This document shows positions 56,612 to 64,000 of a stretch of 64,000 bases of DNA, one piece after another. The position numbers were made by a program, and so were the translations under genes. The stretch is from Limnohabitans sp. T6-5 (GTDB lineage: Bacteria > Pseudomonadota > Gammaproteobacteria > Burkholderiales > Burkholderiaceae_C). The stretch is taken from contig NZ_NERV01000001.1 of the NCBI RefSeq assembly GCF_003063315.1, positions 1,178,001-1,242,000 of the forward strand, in the 5' to 3' direction. Position 1 is the first letter of the stretch, and every line of letters starts with the position of its first letter. Under the pieces are notes generated by a model that was not told the origin of the DNA, made no database searches, and saw nothing but the letters and a program-made list of their open reading frames with translations.

Positions 56612-57682
56612 ATGACACAACGTAAATCACCGCAGCCGTCCAAGTCAAAAGAGGTGTCCATCGTCCGCTCTTCAGCGGCCGAATACCTGACCTTCATCGC
56701 CGCCAGCGGTCAGGGCGGCGTAGAGGCGATTTATGCAGACGAGAGCATCTGGCTCACACAAAAGATGATGGCCGAGCTCTACGGCGTGAACGTGCGCACG
56801 GTCAATGAGCATTTGAAAACAATCTTTGCCGACAGCGAGCTGCAGGAAGATTCAGTTATCCGGAAATTCCGGATAACTGCCGCCGACGGCAAAAGCTACA
56901 ACACCTTGCATTACATGCTGCCCGCCATCATCGCGGTGGGCTACAAAGTCAATTCCGAGCGGGCGGTGCAGTTCCGCAAGTGGGCCACGGGCATCATCGA
57001 CGAGTTCACCATCAAAGCCTATGTGATGGACGATGAGCGCATCAAGGCGGGCGGCTCCATTCTGACCGAGCAGTATTTTGAAGAGCAGGTTCAGCGCGTC
57101 CGTGAGATCCGCTTATCCGAACGGAAGTTTTACCAGAAGGTCACCGACATCTACGCCACGGCGATCGACTACGACGTGACGGCGCAGGCCACCCAGCGGT
57201 TTTTTGCCACGGTGCAAAACAAGCTGCATTGGGCCATCCATGGGCAAACAGCGGCCGAGGTCATTTACAACCGAGCAGATGCGAGCAGGGACCAGATGGG
57301 GCTGACCTCGTGGAAGGATGCGCCGCTGGGCAAGATCCAGAAATTCGATGTGGTGGTGGACAAGAACTACCTGAGCGAGTCGGAAATGGCGCAGCTCTCG
57401 CGCCTGGTCAACGCCTATCTGGATGTGACCGAAGACATGGCCCAACGCAAAATGCCCATGACGATGCAGGATTGGGAGACCCGCCTGAACCGTTTCATCG
57501 CCGCCACCGACCGCGAGGTCCTGCAAGACGCGGGCAAAGTCAGCGCCGAAATTGCCAAGGCGCATGCCGAAAGCGAGTTCGAGAAATACCGCATCGTGCA
57601 GGACCGTTTGTTTGAAAGCGACTTTGACCGCTTGGTCCAACAAGCTGGCTTTGGGGCTTCTTTAGTGGACGACGGTGTCTGA
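56612..57682 (+). CDS. rhuM: RhuM-family virulence/island protein
   Basis: A 356-residue protein of the RhuM family, named from a Salmonella pathogenicity island. IWLTQKMMAELYGVNVRTVNEHL (about 46-68) looks like a DNA-binding helix-turn-helix, followed by the conserved block SVIRKFRITAADGKSYNTLHY, LPAIIAVGYKVNSERAVQFRKWA and DYDVTAQATQRFFATVQNK. Biochemical function is unknown; distribution in islands and next to restriction or toxin genes suggests a regulatory or defence role. It starts four bases after the ATPase/HTH gene, so the two form one unit inserted beside the DUF1415 gene. Confidence 0.85.
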   Translation: MTQRKSPQPSKSKEVSIVRSSAAEYLTFIAASGQGGVEAIYADESIWLTQKMMAELYGVNVRTVNEHLKTIFADSELQEDSVIRKFRITAADGKSYNTLHYMLPAIIAVGYKVNSERAVQFRKWATGIIDEFTIKAYVMDDERIKAGGSILTEQYFEEQVQRVREIRLSERKFYQKVTDIYATAIDYDVTAQATQRFFATVQNKLHWAIHGQTAAEVIYNRADASRDQMGLTSWKDAPLGKIQKFDVVVDKNYLSESEMAQLSRLVNAYLDVTEDMAQRKMPMTMQDWETRLNRFIAATDREVLQDAGKVSAEIAKAHAESEFEKYRIVQDRLFESDFDRLVQQAGFGASLVDDGV

Positions 57683-57715
57683 ATAGCTGCCCGCCCAACA
57701 GGCACAATCTCGCCC

Positions 57716-58267
57716 ATGACCGACCTGAACACCCCCGAAATTGCCGACACCGTGCGCTGGCTTGAGCGCGCCGTGATTGGCCTGAACTTGTGCCCCTTTG
57801 CCAAAGCCCCGCATGTCAAGGGCCAGATCCATTACGTGGTGAGCGAGGCCAAGGGCCTCGAAGGCCTGCGTGATGAACTGATCGAACAACTGCAAGTGCT
57901 GGCCGTCTTGCCCGCTGAAGAGCGCGAGACCGTGCTGCTGATCGTGCCGCACATGCTGCAGGATTTTCTGGAGTTCAACGACTTTCTGGACGAGGCCGAT
58001 GCCGTGCTGCAAGAGCTCGATTTGGAGGGTGTGTTTCAGGTGGCCAGTTTCCACCCGCAATTCCAGTTCGCCGACACCGAGCCGGACGACATCAGCAACT
58101 TCACCAACCGCTCGCCTTACCCCACGCTGCACCTGCTGCGCGAGGAAAGCATCGACCGGGCGGTGGAGGCTTTCCCTGAAGCCGAGATGATTTACGAGAC
58201 CAACATCGAGACCCTGGACAAGCTGGGGGCTGAGGGCTGGAAAGCTTTGGATGTGGGTGCTCATTGA
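57716..58267 (+). CDS. DUF1415 family protein
   Basis: A 183-residue conserved protein of unknown function. The family signature IADTVRWLERAVIGLNLCPFAKAPHVKGQIHY is at residues 9-40, with a conserved LNLCPFAK cysteine, then DFLEFNDFLDEADAVLQEL, FQVASFHPQFQFADTEPDDISNFTNRSPYPTLHLLREESI. Intact at family length. Its first 120 bases and the upstream ggcacaatc are duplicated at about 55542-55680, in front of the ATPase/HTH gene. Confidence 0.88.
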   Translation: MTDLNTPEIADTVRWLERAVIGLNLCPFAKAPHVKGQIHYVVSEAKGLEGLRDELIEQLQVLAVLPAEERETVLLIVPHMLQDFLEFNDFLDEADAVLQELDLEGVFQVASFHPQFQFADTEPDDISNFTNRSPYPTLHLLREESIDRAVEAFPEAEMIYETNIETLDKLGAEGWKALDVGAH

Positions 58268-58284
58268 CGTTGTGTTGCCTCCTC

Positions 58285-58387
58285 TGTCGGGGTCTTTGAC
58301 CACCGACCTGCACACTGCAAATCCTCCGCCGGCGCGCAGAGAATCTCTGAAACCTCTCCTGTAGGTCGGTACTCGAAGAGTCCGACA
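58285..58387. repeat. REP pair (BIME) before the methyltransferase gene
   Basis: Inverted GGTC-head copy 58285-58311 and forward ACTC-head copy 58361-58387, feet facing across an unusually long 49-base spacer. Confidence 0.83.
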
Positions 58388-58408
58388 TGCCTGCACACTG
58401 ACCTCCTC

Positions 58409-59293
58409 ATGAAACGCTCCACCAAAAACACCCCCACCACCAGCCTTGACGCGCTCCCACCCGAAGTGCGCCCTGGCCAGTCCATCGAGTTGCTCAAGCA
58501 ATTGCACATTCTGACCCGCGAAGGCAAGCTCAACCAAGACTCGCGCCGCAAGCTCAAGCAGGTCTACCACCTGTTCCAGTTCATCGAAAAGCTGCTCAAG
58601 GAGTTGCCAACCAGCGACACCGGCCCCACGCTGGCCGACCATGGCGCGGGCAAGTCTTATCTGGGCTTCATCATTTACGACCTGTTTTTCAAGGCACTGG
58701 GTCAAGGCACGATCTACGGCATTGAGACGCGAAGCGAGCTGGTGGAGTCGTCCAAGGCTTTGGCCCAGCGGCTGGGTTTTGAGCGCATGCGTTTTCTGAA
58801 CGTGAGCGTGGCCGAATCTACCCAAAGCGACGAATTGCCCGCGCAAATCGACGTGGTCACCGCGCTGCACGCCTGCGACACTGCGACCGACGACGCCATC
58901 GCCTTTGGTCTGCAAAAGAAAGCCCGCTACATGGTGCTGGTGCCCTGCTGCCAGGCCGAGCTGGCCCGAGCGCTCAACCAGAACAAGGCGCTGAATCTGC
59001 AGCGCACGCCCCTGGCTGAACTCTGGCGCCACCCTCTGCACACCCGTGAAGTGGGCAGCCAGCTGACCAACGTGCTGCGCTGCCTGTATCTGGAGTCACA
59101 AGGCTACGCGGTGACGGTGACTGAGTTGGTCGGCTGGGAACACAGCATGAAGAACGAGCTGATTTTGGCCAAGTACACGGGCCAGAAAAAGCGTTCAGCG
59201 GGCGAACGCTTGCAGGCGTTGCTCAAGGAGTTTGGGGTGGAGGGCTTGATGGGCGGGCGGTATCCCTTGGTAGGCGTTATCGCCCAGGCGTGA
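58409..59293 (+). CDS. SAM-dependent methyltransferase (Methyltransf_32-like)
   Basis: A 294-residue class I methyltransferase-like protein. LADHGAGKSYLGFIIYDLFF is the SAM-binding motif I region, IYGIETRSELVESSKALAQRLGF motif II, and DVVTALHACDTATDDAI resembles the ALHACD signature of the GSTCD-like branch. The C-terminal VPCCQAELAR is also typical. Substrate unknown, with possible rRNA or tRNA targets. ATG 58409 has CCTC before it and no strong ribosome site. Flanked by REPs of two families. Confidence 0.82.
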   Translation: MKRSTKNTPTTSLDALPPEVRPGQSIELLKQLHILTREGKLNQDSRRKLKQVYHLFQFIEKLLKELPTSDTGPTLADHGAGKSYLGFIIYDLFFKALGQGTIYGIETRSELVESSKALAQRLGFERMRFLNVSVAESTQSDELPAQIDVVTALHACDTATDDAIAFGLQKKARYMVLVPCCQAELARALNQNKALNLQRTPLAELWRHPLHTREVGSQLTNVLRCLYLESQGYAVTVTELVGWEHSMKNELILAKYTGQKKRSAGERLQALLKEFGVEGLMGGRYPLVGVIAQA

Positions 59294-59333
59294 GGCCGCG
59301 CTTATCTGTTCGGTGTTCAAAATGCTGCACATG

Positions 59334-59405
59334 GTAGGAGCCAGCCCTGCTGGCGATATGACGCTTGTGGGCCACGGGCTTTACGCATGCAGGGCAAGCG
59401 CCTAC
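59334..59405. repeat. REP pair of a second family
   Basis: GTAGGAGCCAGCCCTGCTGG (59334 on, ending near 59357) has the GTAG foot with a different stem (GCCAG/CTGGC), resembling the GTAGGAGC repeats known in Pseudomonas and relatives. A decayed inverted partner ends in gcgcctac at 59405. Only one such pair is seen in the window. Confidence 0.65.
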
Positions 59406-59450
59406 AAAACCTGAGCAAGTCGCAGTGCCTTCAGTGCCAAAAATCAAACC

Positions 59451-60831
59451 TCATGGGACCGGATCAAGTGATCGGGAGCTGGTGCTGGTGCTGGTGCATG
59501 CATCAAGCCCCATTCCCAGCACCTGTGCCTCAATGCTGCCCGCGCCCACGCTGTCCAGCCCCTCGGCCATGACTGAAAAGTTCTGTGTCCAACGGCCGCT
59601 TTGCAGGGGCTCAGCATAGAGGCGGGGCAGGTGGATGTCCCAGGCTGATCGGTGGTCTGGCTGTGGGGTGGGCGCACTCAGGCGGTGCATGGGGTAGCGG
59701 AAAACCAGGGTGCCGGTGGCGTCACTCAGGGTCAGGTAAAGGCATTCTCCGGGGGCTAAAGCTTGTTCCAGTTCGCACTGGACCCGACAGGTGGCGTGGT
59801 GGGCACCGATGAAGGCATTGAGGGGGAGCGTGCCTCTGGGGGCGAAGAGTTCCAGCTGCTGCACGCGATCACCGAAGCCATAGATCCGATCGTGGGCCAG
59901 ATGGTGGGCACGCACAGCAGGCCAGACGTGGTGGCGCAAAAACAGTTGGTCTGCGTAGCGACGCCAGGCCGCGTCGCCTTGAGTCTGCACAAAGTCGGCC
60001 ATGCTTTTGGCGATGCCGCGCAGCACGCCTGAGCGGATGCCCAGCAGCCCCGCCAGGATGAGTTCGGTGTGGCAGCAGTCGTCGCGGATGATGTGAAACG
60101 CCTGACCCGATTGGCGCCATTGCTGCACGGCCTGCGCTTCTCGGGCATCGATGAGGGCGTCCACATCGCGCACCACAACGCAATCGGCCTGTGCGTCGTC
60201 CATGGGCCAAAAAACGCCAGAACGTGGCGGGCAGCTGCTGGCCTTGTGCGTTCATGGGCAAGCATTGGGCGCCCAGGCTGATCAGTCGCTGCACCAGGGC
60301 GGGGGGCACCGAGTCGTCCAGATAGAAACGGCAGACAAAATCGGGCAAATGCACGCGTGCAGCCAGCACATTGAGCACAGCCATTTCGCAGTAGCGAGGC
60401 AGCTGGCCGTAGAGGCTGAAAGACACCAGATTCAGGGGGCCGTGATGGGGCGCTTGCAAGGCATCAAAGCTGCGCGTGGCAGGCAGTTGGCAGGCTTCTT
60501 CGTCCTTGATGTGCAGGGCTGCGCGCCCCATGTCCACGGCGCGCGGGTGTTCGCCCAGTTCATAAAGCGCGTGCGCCAGATTGGCCAGCACGTACATGTT
60601 GCGCGGCTGCAAGGCCAGGGCCTGTTCGTAGAACACGCAAGACAGGCGGTGTTCGGCCAGGATCAGGTGCGCAAAACCCAGCTGTTCGTACACATAGGCC
60701 TGCTGCTCATCGTTGTGAACCCGTTTGAGCAATTCGCGCGCCGCTGCGATGGCGCGTTCTGGCTGTGCATAGACCTGGGACTCGACTTGCTCCACCAGGG
60801 GGGCCAAGTTTGGGGGGAACAGAGCAGCCAT
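59451..60831 (-). pseudogene. TPR plus transferase-like protein, frameshifted in a homopolymer
   Basis: Two reading frames join into one protein of 459 residues if one base is removed from the A6 run at 60209-60214 (T6 on the coding strand). The join then reads TFWRFWPMDDAQADC. The N-terminal part (MAALFPPNLAPLVEQVESQV onward, about residues 1-125) contains TPR-like helices. The second part has SLYGQLPRYCEMAVLN, FYLDDSVP and VVVRDVDALI, a DxD-bearing glycosyltransferase-like pattern. As read, translation leaves the frame at about residue 208. Either a real inactivating indel, a phase-variable tract or a base-calling error. Confidence 0.7.
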
Positions 60832-60857
60832 GCTCAACCGTCGTGCCGGGGGGGGGC

Positions 60858-61823
60858 TTATTCCGCCTCGATCTTCGCGTCGCGAATGGCTTTGGCCCAC
60901 TTGGCAGTTTCGGCCTTGTTGCGCTGGGCCAGCGCCTCGGGTGTGCCGGGGCTGGTTTCAAAGCCAATCGCCGAGAACTTCTCGATGATGTCCTTGTCAG
61001 CCGCTGCTGCGTTCAGGGCTTTGTTGAGTTTGGCGATCACATCGGCCGGGGTGCCTGCCGGGGCGAACATCGCAAAGTAGGCGATCAGTTCGTAGTCTTT
61101 CAGGCCCAGGGCTTCGTTGACGGTGGGCAGCTCAGGGATGGCTTTGGAGCGTTGCATGGACGTGACGGCCAAGCCACGGATCTTGCCCGCTTTGACCTGG
61201 GGCAGCATGACCGCAAAGTCGGCCGTGAACAGGTTCACCTGGCCGCCGATCAGGTCGGTCATGGCGGCAGGGCCGCTCTTGTAGGGCACATGCGTCATCT
61301 GGATGCCCGACATGCTCATCAGCACTTCAGTGGACACGCGCTGCGATGTGCTGGCGCTGGCAAACGTGAGCTGAGTGGGCTTGGCTTTGGCGGCCGCAAC
61401 GAGTTCCTTGAGGTTCTTGACGGGCACGTCGTTGTTAACGGCGACGATCAGGGGCACCGAGCCCATGTAGCCGATGGGTGCAAAAGCGGTGTCTTGATCG
61501 TAAGGCAGCTTTTTCATCAGGCTCTTGAGGGCGGCGTTGGTGCTGTTGGTGCCGACCATGAGGGTGTAGCCATCGGGCGCGGACTTGGCCACCGCGTCGG
61601 CACCCAGCATGCCGTTCACGCCCGCCTTGTTCTCGATGATGATGGGCTGGCCCAGTTGTTCGGACATTTTTTGCACGAAGGCACGGCCAATCTGGTCGGT
61701 GGCGCTGCCGGCCGCAAAGGGCACGATGGCCTTGATGGGTTTGCTGGGGTAGCTTTGGGCGTGAGCGGTGGCCGTGGCCATCAGGGTGGTGGCCAGCAAG
61801 GCGGCGAGGTGGATTTTTTTCAT
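60858..61823 (-). CDS. Bug/TctC-family tricarboxylate-type substrate-binding protein
   Basis: A 321-residue periplasmic solute receptor. A signal peptide (KKIHLAALLATTLMATATAHAQ, cleavage after AHA) precedes the Bug fold: YPSKPIKAIVPFAAGSATDQIGR, VIENKAG-like IIIENKAGVNGMLGADAVAKS, PDGYTLMVG and VPYKSGPAAMTDLIGGQV. Such proteins are vastly expanded in Burkholderiales and often work without adjacent permeases; no TctAB genes are here. AGGAAC precedes ATG 61823. It lies 28 nt after the atuA pair, so it may bind the compound that pair acts on. Confidence 0.93.
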   Translation of the reverse strand: MKKIHLAALLATTLMATATAHAQSYPSKPIKAIVPFAAGSATDQIGRAFVQKMSEQLGQPIIIENKAGVNGMLGADAVAKSAPDGYTLMVGTNSTNAALKSLMKKLPYDQDTAFAPIGYMGSVPLIVAVNNDVPVKNLKELVAAAKAKPTQLTFASASTSQRVSTEVLMSMSGIQMTHVPYKSGPAAMTDLIGGQVNLFTADFAVMLPQVKAGKIRGLAVTSMQRSKAIPELPTVNEALGLKDYELIAYFAMFAPAGTPADVIAKLNKALNAAAADKDIIEKFSAIGFETSPGTPEALAQRNKAETAKWAKAIRDAKIEAE

Positions 61824-61851
61824 GTGAGGTTCCTGATTCAAAGGTTGGGGC

Positions 61852-62154
61852 TTATTCAATCACAAGGCTCAGCAGTTTGGCACTCAGGCATTTCCCGTGG
61901 GCATCCAGGGCCAGCGAGCGGGTCACGCCACCGCCCAAGGCCTGGTGCATCACGAAGTTGAGCGCGCCCAGCTGGGGCAGGCTGTAGCGTTCGACCTGGC
62001 CGTGCACGATGCCGGCGTAGTGCTGCTGAACCCGCTCGGGCGTCAGCGTTTTTTCGAGCAGCGCAAAGTCTTTTTTGTCGTAGGCAATCACCGACAGGGT
62101 GGAGCGGTTGCCTTTGTCTCCGGTGCGGGTGTGGGCGATGTCGCGCAGCAGCAT
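61852..62154 (-). CDS. AtuA-associated small subunit
   Basis: A 100-residue protein that begins MLLRDIAHTRTGDKGNRSTL, the signature of the C-terminal domain of the DUF1446/AtuA family when encoded separately. TGDKGN is the conserved loop; ALGGGVTRSLALDAHGK follows. It starts one base after the atuA stop (TGACATG), so the two are co-translated and presumably form a complex. Exact reaction unknown. Confidence 0.88.
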   Translation of the reverse strand: MLLRDIAHTRTGDKGNRSTLSVIAYDKKDFALLEKTLTPERVQQHYAGIVHGQVERYSLPQLGALNFVMHQALGGGVTRSLALDAHGKCLSAKLLSLVIE

Positions 62155-62155
62155 G

Positions 62156-63511
62156 TCAGAGTCCTTCGGCGTTGAGCAGCACGGTGCTGGTGTGCACCGC
62201 GTCACGGGGCATCAGCACCGCCGCAGCGGCGATGACTTCGCGCACCGCGCGTGTGGCGCCGCCGCCGCCCGCCGGGCCGTTGAGGTAAAGCGCTTCGACT
62301 TCGTGCGCCACGTGTTGGGCCTGGCGCTGTGTGGGCACGCGCAGCGCCACGCGGGCGCGGACCTCGGCCGGTTCTGTGGGGGTGATCGGTCCGCCCGCAA
62401 TGGCGTTGACGCCGATCAGGTCATAGCGGCCTTGATATTCGTTGTAGCCAGCATCGGCCAGCCGCGCGCGCACCAGATCGAGCGCGAGTTGTCCGCGTGC
62501 TTGTGCGCCCGGGCCTGCGTAAGAAATTTGACCCTCACCGATGAAGCCATCGCGGTAACCCACGGTGACTTTGAGCGTGTCGGTGCGCGGGCTGCCCTTG
62601 CCGCCCGTGACCTGCACGCGGTCGGGGCCGATCTGCGTCAGCTGCACTTGCGAGAAGTCGGCCACCACATCGGGCTGCAAGTAGCGCGCGGGGTTTTCGA
62701 TTTCATAAAGCAGTTGTTCGGTGCAGGTGGCCACCGTGACGCAACCGCCCGAGCCCGCCACCTTGGTGATGACGGCATCGCCCGATGCGCTGACCTCGGC
62801 CAGCGGAAAGCCCAGACGCGCCATGTAGGGCACATCCTTGTAGCCCGGGTCGGCAAAGTAGCCCCCGGTGATCTGCGCCGCGCACTCGAGCAAATGGCCG
62901 ACCAGCACGCCTTTGCCCAGGCGCGGCCAGTCGTCCAGCGCCCAGCCAAAGTGGTGCATCAAGGGTGCCAAAAACAGCGCCGGGTCGGCCACGCGGCCGG
63001 TGATGATGACCTGTGCGTCGGACTGCAAAGCGGGCAGTAAGGCCTCGGCGCCCAGGTAGGCGTTGGCCGAAATCAGTTGCGGCTGCAGTTCGGCCAGGGT
63101 CTGCTTGGATTCGAGCACGGGCAGTGACAGGTGGTTTGCCGTCAGCGTGGTCAGCACATCGTCGCCCAGCACCACAGCCACCTTGATCTGGGGCAGACCG
63201 AGTTCGCGCGCGATGGCCAGCACCGCGTGCCCGGCCTGCAAGGGGTTGGCCGCGCCCATGTTGCTGATGATGCGCACGCCTTGGCGGATGCAGGCGGGCA
63301 ACACCGCCTCCATACGGGCCTGGAGCAGCGGGTCGAAACCTGCGGCCGGGTCTTTGGAGCGTTCAAGTTGTGCCAAGGCAATCGTGCGCTCGGCCAGGCA
63401 CTCGAACACGAGATAGTCCAGCTGGCCTTTTTCTGCCAGCTCAAGTGCGGGCGGGATGCGGTCGCCCGCATAACCGGCACCAGCGCCAATTCGGAGTGTT
63501 GAGTTGTCCAT
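62156..63511 (-). CDS. AtuA-family (DUF1446) acyclic terpene utilisation-like protein
   Basis: A 451-residue cytosolic protein of the AtuA/DUF1446 family. LRIGAGAGYAGDRIPPALEL, YLVFECLAERTIALAQL, ISNMGAANPLQAG, ITGRVADPALFLAPL and GGKGSPRTDTLKVTVGYRDGF are family blocks. In Pseudomonas, atu genes serve citronellol and geraniol breakdown, but most members with this two-gene plus Bug arrangement have no proven substrate. ATG 63511 preferred over TTG 63517. First gene of an atuA, small-subunit, Bug operon. Confidence 0.88.
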   Translation of the reverse strand: MDNSTLRIGAGAGYAGDRIPPALELAEKGQLDYLVFECLAERTIALAQLERSKDPAAGFDPLLQARMEAVLPACIRQGVRIISNMGAANPLQAGHAVLAIARELGLPQIKVAVVLGDDVLTTLTANHLSLPVLESKQTLAELQPQLISANAYLGAEALLPALQSDAQVIITGRVADPALFLAPLMHHFGWALDDWPRLGKGVLVGHLLECAAQITGGYFADPGYKDVPYMARLGFPLAEVSASGDAVITKVAGSGGCVTVATCTEQLLYEIENPARYLQPDVVADFSQVQLTQIGPDRVQVTGGKGSPRTDTLKVTVGYRDGFIGEGQISYAGPGAQARGQLALDLVRARLADAGYNEYQGRYDLIGVNAIAGGPITPTEPAEVRARVALRVPTQRQAQHVAHEVEALYLNGPAGGGGATRAVREVIAAAAVLMPRDAVHTSTVLLNAEGL

Positions 63512-63561
63512 CCGCAAAGCTTAATCGCACAAGCGCGAGTTGGCAGTCACCCAGGGAGGGC

Positions 63562-64000
63562 TCAATACAACACAGCAACAGGCACCCGACCCACGGTGGG
63601 CAAGCCCGCTTGGGTCCATGCCTTGAAGCCCCCTCGGTACCAAATGACTTGGGTGTAGCCCAGTTGGCGCGCACGCATGGCCGCATTCACGGACAACCAG
63701 CTTTCCGAGTGGCTGCAGTAAAAAACCACTGGTTTGTTCAGGTCTGGGGCGGCTGCCCGCAGCATCTGGCCAAAGCGCTCGGCATAGGGCTGCTCCAACT
63801 TGTCATCCTCGAAAGCCAGGCCGCTGTTGATGAAGCTCAGTGCACCGGGAATCACCGGGCCAAAGCTGGCCGCATCAATGACCACCGGGCGATCGGTTTG
63901 CCGCAAGGCTTGGGCCAATGTTCCTGTATCCCAGCGTTGAATGCCATCCAGTGATTTGGGGGTCATGCCCGTGAGCGCCTGACCCCAACGCAATTTGGAC
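63562..64000 (-). CDS. Rhodanese-like domain protein, 5' end outside the window
   Basis: At least 143 residues; the frame remains open to the edge, so the true start is probably beyond it. The last 60 residues show a rhodanese fold: PVVFYCSHSESWLSVNAAMRA with the active-site Cys, then LGYTQVIWYRGGFKAWTQAGLP. It resembles the CxxCW-type rhodaneses linked to PQQ-dependent metabolism, though the second Cys is replaced (CSHSESW). Function unproven. Confidence 0.75.
   Translation of the reverse strand, partial: SKLRWGQALTGMTPKSLDGIQRWDTGTLAQALRQTDRPVVIDAASFGPVIPGALSFINSGLAFEDDKLEQPYAERFGQMLRAAAPDLNKPVVFYCSHSESWLSVNAAMRARQLGYTQVIWYRGGFKAWTQAGLPTVGRVPVAVLY

Overview
The window looks like a chromosome segment from a Burkholderiales bacterium of the Comamonadaceae type (Limnohabitans/Rhodoferax-like). 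This rests on gene content and order: engB, cytochrome c4, resB/ccsB, msrPQ, lysA, lptM, cyaY, ponA, pil genes, aroK, aroB and dgt, with hexR-zwf, a CIRCE-controlled groESL, System II cytochrome c maturation and Bug/TctC-type proteins. The background is GC-rich, with one strongly AT-rich island at about 5975-6235. No tRNA, rRNA, CRISPR array or transposase gene was seen.

Layout. 1-17.7 kb: the 3' end of one giant YDG-repeat exoprotein and a complete 3823-residue two-partner-secretion paralogue, separated by two divergently oriented dinJ-yafQ toxin-antitoxin modules. 18-23.4 kb: central sugar metabolism (hexR, zwf, tal, pgi). 24.3-28.7 kb: a membrane-cupredoxin fusion, an mntA nucleotidyltransferase with a broken hepT, groESL with sigma-32 and CIRCE signals, and an orphan HTH regulator. 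28.9-31.6 kb: two LpxL-type acyltransferases and an epoxide-hydrolase-like enzyme. 32.2-43.1 kb: engB, cytochrome c4, resB-ccsB, an orphan receiver, msrPQ, a YjjJ/HipA kinase, lysA-lptM and cyaY. 43.8-53.9 kb: ponA, a compact type IV pilus secretin operon (internally shortened PilM, PilN, fused PilO-PilP, short PilQ), aroK, aroB and dgt. 54-59.3 kb: an MFS transporter, a two-gene insert (ATPase/HTH plus RhuM) beside a DUF1415 gene whose 5' end is duplicated, and a methyltransferase. 59.4-64 kb: a frameshifted TPR/transferase-like gene, a TctC-type binding protein, an AtuA pair and a partial rhodanese gene.

The strongest signal is between the genes. Roughly 70 copies of one short hairpin occupy about 15 intergenic places. 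Each copy has a GTAG (or GCAG) foot, a fixed GTCGG/CCGAC outer stem with one bulged base, and an inner 4-bp stem that changes but stays paired (GGTC/GACC, ACTC/GAGT, GGCT/AGCC). That architecture matches REP/BIME elements, which RAYT transposases process in other bacteria. Copies usually sit in inverted pairs of unlike heads. Four sites have expanded into tandem arrays with periods of 122, about 123, 124 and 113 bp, each with its own private linker. No RAYT gene is in the window, so any mobilising enzyme would have to act in trans.
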